DNA of 64,000 nucleotides from Rhizopus arrhizus (Eukaryota > Mucoromycota > Mucoromycetes > Mucorales > Rhizopodaceae). How positions within the stretch are numbered: position 1 is the stretch's first letter; every line of letters starts with the position of its first letter. Location of the stretch: assembly GCA_024220505.1 (NCBI GenBank), contig JAKZZE010000017.1, positions 124,001 to 188,000 of the forward strand. The letters run 5' to 3'. This document shows positions 55,765 through 64,000 of the stretch, in pieces. A program made the position numbers and the translations under genes. The notes below the pieces were generated by a model, which was not told the origin of the DNA, made no database searches, and was given only the letters and a program-made list of their open reading frames with translations.

Positions 55765-58700
55765 TTTTTTTTTTTTTTTTATAAGGAGGCAAAGCTCAAG
55801 TTTATTGATGTGACGATATAATCAAGTCACGATAATTGTTTTTGGGTTTTTCAATATTAAAGTATATGCAATAATATATATATATTTTTTTTGTTTTTTT
55901 GTTGTGGGATTGGTTGAGATATGAATGGGTAAGAAGAGCTGTCAATCGTGATTTAGACTAATTCAGTGAGAAAAGAGGTAAGGCACGGTGAGCGCAGCCT
56001 TGAAGGAAGAGTTCTTCTCGGTAAGCCTGTCGGATGAGCCTGCGGGCGCTTTGAATGACAATAGACGGAGAAAAAGGTTGATTGTTGAAAATCAGCTGCC
56101 AGGTAGCACGCCATACAGCCAGTAATGTATATCCAACCACTATAGCTGGGGAGACAGGTAAAGGACAACAGATAGGCGGAGGAAATTCCAGATGGAAAAG
56201 GGCTTTCTGTATTTGGTTTGTCGTCAGAGGCAGAAGACGAAAATACTCATCCCAAACAGTTTGCCAAACGAGCCATTTTTTTGGGCAGTCATAGAGGAAA
56301 TGTTCTAAAGTATCCGATCCAGTAGCACACACGGAACATGTATCAAAAGGAAAATAAGATGGTATCAATCGATTCAACAGGGAGCGATGAGGGATCTTGC
56401 GGTGTAAAAGACGATACCAAACATTACGACAGGCATGAGAGACAGGGTAGACCCAGAATTTTTTCCATGCTAATGCTGTCAGAGGAGATGTGTAAGTTGA
56501 TGAAATCAAATCCTGAAGACAAAAGCGGCGGAACTGCTTTGACGACATAGGGCTTGAAGAGGCGCCAGCTAATAAACCCAGAGCCGAGATAAAAGGAGCG
56601 GCATCAATACCATGAGTGAGATCCGGTTTGAAGGGATTAGGACCTAAATGGGCATAACATGCTGGAATAAATGGACGAACAAGAAAGGAAGAAAGCAAAA
56701 TTGAATTATGTCGTACCATCCGTAGAAAACGACGGGCGAGATAAGGGTGCACCTGGAGTTCGGAATTTGTGCGGGCTCGAAGACGATTAGTAGTAGGGTC
56801 AACGAGGTAGACGAGGGACAGACGCAGCTGAGATATCGAGCGTCTCAGTGGTGGAACCGGAGGAGCACGTAATACCCCAGATATTGGTAATTGAAGGCAG
56901 GTATTCGCGTTCACTATTACCGAATGGAAATTATGAGGTAGGCGATCAATAGCTTGGAAGAATAAATGAAAGGGACTGCTTGACGAGCGCACGTAGGGTG
57001 GTCGTAGGTCGTGAAAGACAAAGGAAAGTCGATAATCAGCCAAGGGCCAAGTAAACACTGAAGAAGTGGTATCCGACTGTAAATGATGAAGGAGACAGTC
57101 AGCTAGTCGAGGCAAGACTACAGAATTACAAATCATCGGCGAAGTCCAAAATGTCGCAGGTGGGCCTATAGGGGCACCGCTTAAAAGTGGAATGAGCCAT
57201 CGTAGTTGGAGAGCGTGTTGTTGAATACCAGGATCAAGTACACCAAGGCCACCTGAAGAGCGAGGCAAACACATTGTAGAAAGGCTGATCTTGGGGAACA
57301 TACGAAAAGTCAAAAAGGAGGACATTATTCCTTTAAGTTTGCTGATAAAACTGGATGGGACATATGTAAGGCGGAGAACGTGCCAAAGCTTCGATAAGAC
57401 CAAGGTATTCAAAACTGTGACTCGTCCACGTACTGATAGTGATCGCTGTGAATGTAACTGACAAGCTGTTTTGATTTGACCAAGTAATTGAGAGAGATGT
57501 TCATTGCGTTGTGAGATGGAACTACACAAAGGATAGCCAAGATACGTGGCAGGCAAAGTGGACGAGCGATCGTGCCAATGTGTAATACGATGAGCAATTA
57601 AGGAAGATCTCCAAGTAGCCGAGGAAGATATACATGCACCAGATAATGAGACAGCTAACGTTTTATGAAAGTTGATCTGGGCATTGGAAGCGCGAGAATA
57701 TATCTCAAGATGGGAATGTAGAACGTTCAGGTCGTTTGGGTCGTGAAGCAAGCAGACCATGTCATCAGCATATGCCAGTAATTTGATCGGCTGCAAATTG
57801 AGATCCAAAGGGTGAGATAATGAGGATCTTGGTAAGGCAAAACCACAAAAGGCAGGGTCACGAATAATTCGCCGGAGCAGCGGTTCGAAAGCAAGATTAA
57901 AAAGTACAGGTGATATGGGATCGCCCTGTCGCAAACCACGTAGTTGAGGAACGGAAGGTGATAAGAAACCGTTCACATTTAGACGCAGTTGAGTACCAAA
58001 GAACAGATTTGACAAGCTGTGCACCACTATAGGAGGAAAACCAAAGCGCAAAAGGACCTTGTGCAAATATTCGGGATGGACCCTATCGTAGGCTTTTTCC
58101 TGATCAAGCATGAGACCAATAGACTGAGAGTGCGAGTTTCTGGCATGATCCATAACCAGTTTCATGAGGAGCCCATTGTCGGCGATAAAACGTCCACGAA
58201 CAAACCCAGTTTGAAATGGTGTGATCAACGACTTTGCTATATTAATAATGCGAGCATTAAGAATACGCGTAAACACCTTGGCATCGGTGTTGATAAGAGA
58301 TATTGGTCTCCAATTCTTCAGATCAGACAAATCACCTTTCTTGGGGAGCAGAGATACACATGTTTCTTGCCAAGAAGGCGGGAAGATACCAACAGTTAAG
58401 GCGTTATTATAAACAGCCAAGACAATTTCACGACAGGCAGGATGTCGAAAAAGAAGATTCAGGAGTTCATAAGGAAGTCCATCCACGCCAGGGCTACTTC
58501 TCTGAGGACATCTCGACACTTCCTCAAGCAGTTCATCATATGTAATTGGGCTAGTTATGAACTGACGATCAATCTCAGATAAATGCAAATCTTCAGGCAA
58601 GGAATCCAGAAGGTTATCCATGGCCGTGTAGTCAATTGGATCTGGAGAGTATAATTGAGAGTAGAAGATGGCGGCGGCATCAAGCATTTCATCTCTGGTA

Positions 58701-59910
58701 GAACTAATAGTGTGATTTATAGGATGTCTTAAAGGCGGAATCAAATGACGAGATGAGCGAGTAGCCACAGTTCTTTTGAGATAGCCAGGCGACAACTCTC
58801 CAAGTTCACGCCATCGTATACCCGCCCGAAGTGCTAAGTTGTCTACATGATATTGTTGGATTTCGGCCAATTGTGACTCGACAATACTTAACTGAGGTTG
58901 GACAACATTGGTACAATCAGGGTTCTGAGACATTTTAGTGATCAAGCCAGAGCGTTTTTTCTGTAGAAGTCGTTCGCCTTGAAACAATGAGAATGCCTTC
59001 TTACGGGCTGAGTGTTTTGCCACACGCTGTAAGGTTGACTTGAGCTCTTCCCATTTGAGATTGACAGGGAGCGAGGGATCAAGGGTATCAACAGTGTTGT
59101 CAATAGCGGAGGCCAGAAGAGAGCGAAATGAGGGGTCCGAAGCCAGCTTAGGCTGAGCTCGCCATAAGCCTTTCCCAACCTGTGCCGTGCTGTTAGGAGC
59201 AGAGTCAGAGAGGAGGGGGAGTCTCAACGAAAGCAACAAGTGATCTGTCCAGGACGGTTGAATATAGTGAATCTGACCCAGAGTACGGGTACAGACTAAG
59301 TCTTTTGAAAGGAAGATATAGTCAATGCAGGATTGTTGGGTACCACGAAGGAATGTGGGTTGAGAAGAGTGACCGGGTGGAGTGACTCCATCGACAAAAT
59401 GAGATGCAATATAATTTAACCATGCAGCAGGAGCTTGAGGGCGACGAGAGCGTTTGGACAAGTGTGTTGCATAGGTATAATTAAAGTCACCGAGTAGAAC
59501 GTGTCGAGATGGACTCATCGGAAAGAGAAGAGAACAGTCGAATTGCATCATACGAGTTAGAAATTCGTATCTGTCACGTCGAGAAGCGGGAGCGTATAAA
59601 ACCGTGACCGTAATGGGAGCAAAACGATGAGCCTTATGAGAAACGGTTGTTGTGATAACACGCCCGCAGATACTGAGGACAGTGTTGGAGAATGACAAGT
59701 CATGGGATAAACAAATTAGTCCACAATGGGGAGACCAAATGCTATCATAAGCTTGAAACTGTGTGTGGAAGAGATCTTGCAATTGAGGTGTATTGGCACG
59801 AGTTTCCTGCAATGCCAGTAAATTGATAGACTGTTCACGTAAGTAGCGGATAAAATGAGACCCAGACGTAGGATCTGTTGTAGAACAGTAACTGATCGTA
59901 GTAGACATTG
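55765..59910 (-). mobile_element. LINE (non-LTR retrotransposon) with intact ORF
   Basis: A poly(A) tail of 16 on the minus strand (T at 55765-55780) ends the element. One ORF of 1316 codons fills it. The ORF starts within a few bases of the apparent 5' junction (about 59910), so there is no room for an ORF1 or a long 5' UTR, and the 5' end may be truncated. Target-site duplications were not identified. Base composition is visibly GC-richer than everything around it. Confidence 0.88.
55958..59908 (-). CDS. LINE endonuclease/reverse transcriptase polyprotein
   Basis: 1316 aa, uninterrupted. The N-terminal AP-like endonuclease (about residues 1-235) shows LLALQETRA, LGDFNYT, SCIDYIFLS and SWTDHLLLSL. 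Reverse transcriptase (about 480-760) shows LLPKKGDLSDLKNWRPISL, GFVRGRFIADN, LMLDQEKAYDRVHPEYL, GLRQGDPISPVLFNL and LLAYADDMVCLL, with the catalytic YADD intact. A thumb/connection region follows, then a C-terminal zf-RVT-like zinc motif (CSVCATGSDTLEHFLYDC). The arrangement matches L1/Tad-like LINEs, which nick target DNA and prime cDNA on it. All catalytic motifs look intact, so the copy may be active if transcribed. No RNase H motif was recognised. Confidence 0.93.
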   Translation of the reverse strand: MSTTISYCSTTDPTSGSHFIRYLREQSINLLALQETRANTPQLQDLFHTQFQAYDSIWSPHCGLICLSHDLSFSNTVLSICGRVITTTVSHKAHRFAPITVTVLYAPASRRDRYEFLTRMMQFDCSLLFPMSPSRHVLLGDFNYTYATHLSKRSRRPQAPAAWLNYIASHFVDGVTPPGHSSQPTFLRGTQQSCIDYIFLSKDLVCTRTLGQIHYIQPSWTDHLLLSLRLPLLSDSAPNSTAQVGKGLWRAQPKLASDPSFRSLLASAIDNTVDTLDPSLPVNLKWEELKSTLQRVAKHSARKKAFSLFQGERLLQKKRSGLITKMSQNPDCTNVVQPQLSIVESQLAEIQQYHVDNLALRAGIRWRELGELSPGYLKRTVATRSSRHLIPPLRHPINHTISSTRDEMLDAAAIFYSQLYSPDPIDYTAMDNLLDSLPEDLHLSEIDRQFITSPITYDELLEEVSRCPQRSSPGVDGLPYELLNLLFRHPACREIVLAVYNNALTVGIFPPSWQETCVSLLPKKGDLSDLKNWRPISLINTDAKVFTRILNARIINIAKSLITPFQTGFVRGRFIADNGLLMKLVMDHARNSHSQSIGLMLDQEKAYDRVHPEYLHKVLLRFGFPPIVVHSLSNLFFGTQLRLNVNGFLSPSVPQLRGLRQGDPISPVLFNLAFEPLLRRIIRDPAFCGFALPRSSLSHPLDLNLQPIKLLAYADDMVCLLHDPNDLNVLHSHLEIYSRASNAQINFHKTLAVSLSGACISSSATWRSSLIAHRITHWHDRSSTLPATYLGYPLCSSISQRNEHLSQLLGQIKTACQLHSQRSLSVRGRVTVLNTLVLSKLWHVLRLTYVPSSFISKLKGIMSSFLTFRMFPKISLSTMCLPRSSGGLGVLDPGIQQHALQLRWLIPLLSGAPIGPPATFWTSPMICNSVVLPRLADCLLHHLQSDTTSSVFTWPLADYRLSFVFHDLRPPYVRSSSSPFHLFFQAIDRLPHNFHSVIVNANTCLQLPISGVLRAPPVPPLRRSISQLRLSLVYLVDPTTNRLRARTNSELQVHPYLARRFLRMVRHNSILLSSFLVRPFIPACYAHLGPNPFKPDLTHGIDAAPFISALGLLAGASSSPMSSKQFRRFCLQDLISSTYTSPLTALAWKKFWVYPVSHACRNVWYRLLHRKIPHRSLLNRLIPSYFPFDTCSVCATGSDTLEHFLYDCPKKWLVWQTVWDEYFRLLPLTTNQIQKALFHLEFPPPICCPLPVSPAIVVGYTLLAVWRATWQLIFNNQPFSPSIVIQSARRLIRQAYREELFLQGCAHRALPLFSLN

Positions 59911-59929
59911 ATAAATATAAGTCTTAATA

Positions 59930-60440
59930 CAAGATCATAATTAAATAAAATAAAAATATAAGTCTATTTAAATAAGATCATACAATCAATTCCAATTAAA
60001 CATATTCTTTTAGAATATGCTTTGTATTAATAAGAGTTCTTTGATAAGAAGAAGTATCAACTAAAATAACAAGATCCAATCCAATATCAGGAATATTGCT
60101 AATCTTTCACATAATTGAAATAACGCGTAAAATAACCTTATTCAAATCAGTGAGGAATTCCCAGAATAAAAGATAATCTATGACAGACATACAAAAGAAC
60201 AAATGAAAAGTTTTCATAATCATAATTATAGATGACACTTGCTAAAGTACCTGAATATTAGAAGAACGCTTACAATAGAAGATATCAAGCCACTCACTCA
60301 ATAAGATATAAATACCTGCCTTCAATTAGAATAATTTTTACTTTAACTTAAACTGAAATAAAGATCAGTCTCAAAAAGTACTTACACTGTTTCTTGATCT
60401 TTGTTTCTACCTTTTCCTCAACTACTTTTACCATTATACA
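59930..60440 (+). repeat. Probable 5' LTR / leader of Gypsy-2
   Basis: It contains TATAAATACC (about 60306), then AATAAAG (about 60358) and a T-rich downstream part, like the LTR-like repeats at 54-55.7 kb. A short inverted repeat CATATTC...GAATATG lies near 60001-60019. The other LTR is outside the window, so the ends are not defined and no PBS was identified. Confidence 0.5.
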
Positions 60441-60488
60441 ACATTTTACTTTTTGAATTTTGCTCTTTATTCTAAAATTAAAATACGT

Positions 60489-61826
60489 ATGTCTGAAAAC
60501 ATTGCTACTGAATCAACTGATGGTTCACCTCCTCAATCTTTATCTCCGGACTCTTCTTTGATGGCTCCTACTACTCAACTTGGTACTATGGCAAGTAAGT
60601 ACGCGCATTCTGAAGCTACGCCTATGGAAGAAGATATTCCTCCTGTCTCACAAAAGCCTGAAGATATTGCTCGTAAAAGCCTTGAAATGATTAAGGATAT
60701 GAAGAAACAAGCCTTATTGCTATTTGCTACCTATATGAATTCTAACAAGTCTGACCCGGATAGCCCTGAAACCTTGCAAGCTTTGTCTCTATATAGGGAA
60801 TTTGAACAAAAGATTGTCGCTGCCAAAGAAGCTCATAAGTCTATGACTTCATTATTTGAAGAAAGACAAGATGCAAAAGACCTTGGTAACAATCTTGGTT
60901 TAGTACGTTTAGTGGTTCCAAACGATCTTCCTGTGTTGCAACTCCGTGGTGAAACTTTATGGAGAAAGAAGGCAGACCCTTTTGACTCGGCCTATGACTT
61001 TTGCAATACGTTCGAAACTGTACTTCATGCCCATGGTCTATCTCTCAATTCAAATTGGGAACGTCTGCTGCCATTGTGTATGAATCCAGAACAAGTATCC
61101 TGGTGTAGAGAAGCTTTGATGGATAAACGTTACACTTGGAAGGAAGTCCGCCCCATTGTTCTCGATCACTTTGACATACCATACAGAAAGTTTCTTTTAA
61201 TGGTCGAGGTTGGTTCCATGCGTCAAGCCCCCTATGAAAGTAACAGAGAGTATTCAAACCGATTTCAAAAAATGCGAAGAGAAGCTGGTATGGAGGATGG
61301 AACTCAATTAGCTGTCACCTATTTCGCTTCCTTGAAGCCATCTGTCAAAACTGTAGCACAAGTGGCCATCTCTTCCCATCTCGGTGCTAAACTCCCTGGT
61401 TCAATCAACCAAATAATTGATTTGGTCCTTGCCTCGGGTGAGGATTCTGCTTTCTCTATCAAGAACCCGCACAAGCGTGGAAGACTAACTGATGAAGAAC
61501 AAAGTTCTCGTGGTTCTCTTGGTACGACTAGTAAAGTTTCATCTGGAACTAATAAAGTCATCAACTTTGTCAAGTCAAATAATTCAAATCTCAATAAGGG
61601 TACTAATAAGCCTAAACCTTGTATGTATTGTGGTAAAGAATGGAACAAAGGCCACCGCTGTGAAGAATTTAAAGAGGCTAAGAAATCTTCTAATAATGCC
61701 AAGGCAAAAGAAGGATTTTCTCTCTCTCGCGTCAACCGTATGGCGATCCGTTCAAATACCAATGAAGATTCTGAAAATGATGAAGATGTAACCAACGGTC
61801 ATTTAAACCGTATGGCTCTTGATTGA
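60489..61826 (+). CDS. Gypsy-2 gag
   Basis: 445 aa from the ATG at 60489 to TGA at 61824-61826. A Ser/Pro-rich start is followed by a capsid-like region (FDSAYDFCNTFETVLHAHGL, WCREALMDKRYTWKEVRPIV, YSNRFQKMRREAGM). A single zinc-knuckle-like motif CMYCGKEWNKGHRC lies near the C-terminus, then an acidic tail with repeated NRMA motifs. It packages element RNA into particles. The stop is followed in the same frame by pol. Confidence 0.9.
   Translation: MSENIATESTDGSPPQSLSPDSSLMAPTTQLGTMASKYAHSEATPMEEDIPPVSQKPEDIARKSLEMIKDMKKQALLLFATYMNSNKSDPDSPETLQALSLYREFEQKIVAAKEAHKSMTSLFEERQDAKDLGNNLGLVRLVVPNDLPVLQLRGETLWRKKADPFDSAYDFCNTFETVLHAHGLSLNSNWERLLPLCMNPEQVSWCREALMDKRYTWKEVRPIVLDHFDIPYRKFLLMVEVGSMRQAPYESNREYSNRFQKMRREAGMEDGTQLAVTYFASLKPSVKTVAQVAISSHLGAKLPGSINQIIDLVLASGEDSAFSIKNPHKRGRLTDEEQSSRGSLGTTSKVSSGTNKVINFVKSNNSNLNKGTNKPKPCMYCGKEWNKGHRCEEFKEAKKSSNNAKAKEGFSLSRVNRMAIRSNTNEDSENDEDVTNGHLNRMALD
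61824..61826 (+). promoter_or_regulatory. In-frame TGA separating gag and pol (possible readthrough site)
   Basis: GAT TGA AAA TTA. Upstream gag and downstream pol are in the same frame, and pol has no Met near its start (the first ATG is at about 61923). Translation of pol would need stop-codon readthrough or an internal start. The CTA motif known to favour UGA readthrough is not present after the stop. Confidence 0.6.
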
Positions 61827-64000
61827 AAATTAAGAAATAAAGACATAACTGTTACTCGTGATTTTAAACTGACTAAAGATGATTCTATAAGCTTTCCTAT
61901 CCTTGTAAATAATGTAAAAGCAATGACTATCTTAGATACAGGTGCAAATTTTTCGTCAATTAATAAAAAGTTTTGTCTAGAACATAATTTTCCTATTGTT
62001 CCATCTAAGGAAAAAGATGTAATAAAATTGGCTGATTCTGAATCTACTATTACACGAATTGGTACAATTGAATTAAACATCAGATGTAATGAAAAAAATT
62101 ATACTCATAACTTTGAAGTAATGAACTTGACAAATGATCATGACATGAGTATAGGTACAGATTTTATGACTAAACTTGGAATCGGTCTTACTGGTTTACC
62201 ATATAAATGGGATACTGATGAAGTAGACAATATTCAAGCTGCACAATCTAAATATAGTGACAATAGTGAGCTCTTAGAAGAAGTAGATAAGGAAATGTCA
62301 GAACTTGAAGACTGCCCCGCAGGAACTCCTGAACAATTTCAATCTGCTATAAATGACATTAAACCATTGATTCAATTAAATCAAGGCATACCTAAAGGTT
62401 CTTTTTGTACAATTCCAGAATCTGTTGTCTCAATTGAAACTCCAGAAAATGTAACATCTTATCGAAGTCCTTACCCGATCGCTTTAGTGTATCATCAAGT
62501 TGTACAGGATCAGATTAATGAATGGCTGGATAATGGTGTCATAAAACGTGCTCCTGCTAACACTGAATGGAATTCGGCTTTAACTGTAGTAAAGAAGACA
62601 AATGCCAAGGGAGAAATAACTGGTTATCGTGTATGCCATGATCCTAGACATATTAATGCTCTTTTATCATCTATTGACCGAATGCCTTTACCAAAAATAT
62701 CTGAACTCTTTGAAGAATTAAAAGGAGCTTCAGTATATTCTACTTTGGATCTTAAATCCGCATTTAACTCTTTAAGATTGCGAGAGGATCATGCTCATAA
62801 ATTAGCATTCTCATGGAATAATGTACAATACGTGCCAATTGGTACTCCATTTGGTTTAAAACACGTATCTAGTGTGATGCAAAGAACAATGAGTATAGCA
62901 CTTGAGAATATGCCCTTTGCTAGATGCTTTATCGATGATATAGTAGTCGCATCTACTTCAATTGAAGAACATAAACTACATTTAAAAGCAGTAATAAATA
63001 AGCTGACCAAAGTAAATCTCAAATTGAATCCTGATAAATGTAAATTCTTTCAAAATAAGATTAATTTACTTGGTTTTAGAATATCGCCTAAAGGTGTATC
63101 TCTTGACGTTCGTAAAGTTGCTAATGTACAAGATTTCCCTATACCTAAAACAGGAAAGGATATCATGAGATATTGTGGTCTCATAAATTACTTCCGACCT
63201 CTTATCCCTAAAGCGTCCACACTCTTGGCTCCGCTGGATGCATTGAGGAATGAAAAATCACTTGAAAAATTATGGAACAGTAAACACCAAACATGCTTTG
63301 ATAATCTTAAAAAGGTACTTTTGGAAGGAACAATCTTAGCCTATCCTGATTTAAATCGTCCTTTCTGTGTTGCCACTGATGCTTCTAACATTGGTGTGGG
63401 TGTTGTTCTCTATCAAGTGATTGATGGAAAAATAAAATATATTTCCATGATGGCGAAAAGTCTCTCTAAAAGTGAACGTAACTATTCAGCTACTAAGCGT
63501 GAATTATTAGCAGTAGTCTATGCATTAAAAAAATTCCATAAATATCTGTGGGGTAATCACTTCACTCTATACACGGATCACAAAGCATTGACCTATCTTC
63601 ACACGCAAAAAATAGCAAACGTAATGCTGATCAATTGGCTGGATACTTTATTAAAGTATGATTTTAAAGTCGTTCATCTGCCAGGAATAGATAATATCTT
63701 ACCTGATACACTTTCTCGTCTCTATGAAATTGAGAATCCTGTCAATGAACTGGGAGGGGATAATGCTCGTCTGCTTAACAGAACAGCTATAAAATTACCT
63801 AGTATTAATGACGGTGAATACATAACACCAGCGGATTCAGAAGAACGTAAAGAACTTCTTCTTAAAGAACATTTAAAAGGACACTTTGGTTCTGATGCAA
63901 TTTACCATGCTCTAAAACGTAAAGGTATCTACTGGAATAATCTAAAAGAAGAAGTAGTAGAATTAGTAAAAAGTTGTGTACCATGTCAACAATTTAACAT
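61827..64000 (+). CDS. Gypsy-2 pol (protease, RT, RNase H, integrase start), runs off the window
   Basis: The frame is open for more than 720 codons with no stop to the window end. Protease: ILDTGANFSSIN (DTGA at 61935-61946). RT: WNSALTVVKKTNAKGE, YRVCHDPRHINALL, YSTLDLKSAFNSL, GTPFGLKHVSSVMQR, the palm box FIDDIVVAS (62928 on), and LLGFRISPKGVSLD. RNase H: ATDASNIGVGVVLYQ, TKRELLAVVYALKKFHKYLWG, YTDHKAL. The chromodomain-class region after RNase H leads into the integrase HHCC zinc domain (HLKGHFGSDAIYHALKRKGIYW...CVPCQQF). All visible catalytic residues are present. Together with gag this looks like a potentially intact Ty3/Gypsy element. Confidence 0.93.

Overview
The window is nuclear DNA of an AT-rich filamentous fungus, most likely an early-diverging Mucoromycota/Mucorales-type species. 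This is inferred from many short GT-AG introns (about 45-75 bp), T-rich tracts directly before start codons, conserved single-copy fungal genes, and a repeat complement of Tc1/IS630-like, Fanzor-like, DIRS-like, Ty3/Gypsy and LINE elements. No species is assigned.

Left part (1-38.7 kb): dense housekeeping genes with a few relics between them. In order: a partial type I membrane protein; a bifunctional uridine kinase/UPRTase (URK1 type, 14 exons); a low-complexity/coiled-coil protein with a C-terminal thioredoxin-fold (SH3BGR/glutaredoxin-like) domain; a 2.7 kb palindromic Tc1/IS630-related composite with about 690 bp arms; two small hypothetical genes; a broken Fanzor-like (eukaryotic TnpB) gene; a DnaJ/DnaJ-X cochaperone overlapping tail-to-tail with a DHTKD1-type 2-oxoacid dehydrogenase E1; SDH1 (succinate dehydrogenase flavoprotein); NEDD8/RUB1; a multicopper oxidase divergent from a Yap-like bZIP factor; the GINS subunit PSF2; a decayed YPP1/TTC7 TPR pseudogene; an unrecognised multi-exon gene; a dead DIRS-like fragment; an unrecognised ORF with an in-frame TGA; a broken Tc1/IS630 transposase with iterated termini; and a bHLH-zipper factor. 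DHTKD1 and SDH1 are mitochondrial oxidative enzymes, but nothing suggests co-regulation beyond proximity.

Right part (38.7-64 kb): a 4 kb stretch with no recognisable genes, then a head-to-tail cluster of decayed LTRs running into Gypsy-1 (about 6.9 kb, minus strand). Gypsy-1 has near-identical LTRs, a canonical A_AAA_AAC -1 frameshift site between gag and pol, a deletion covering most of RT and RNase H, an intact integrase, and an extra ORF running into the 3' LTR. Next come an intron-containing tRNA-Tyr, a group of LTR-like repeats including a 309 bp tandem duplication, an intact and visibly GC-richer LINE (1316-aa endonuclease/RT ORF), and Gypsy-2. Gypsy-2 has intact gag and an open pol that continues off the window, separated by one in-frame TGA.

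Exon boundaries were assigned by eye from GT-AG signals, frame continuity and conserved protein motifs. They are well supported for the named housekeeping genes and tentative for the unrecognised ones.
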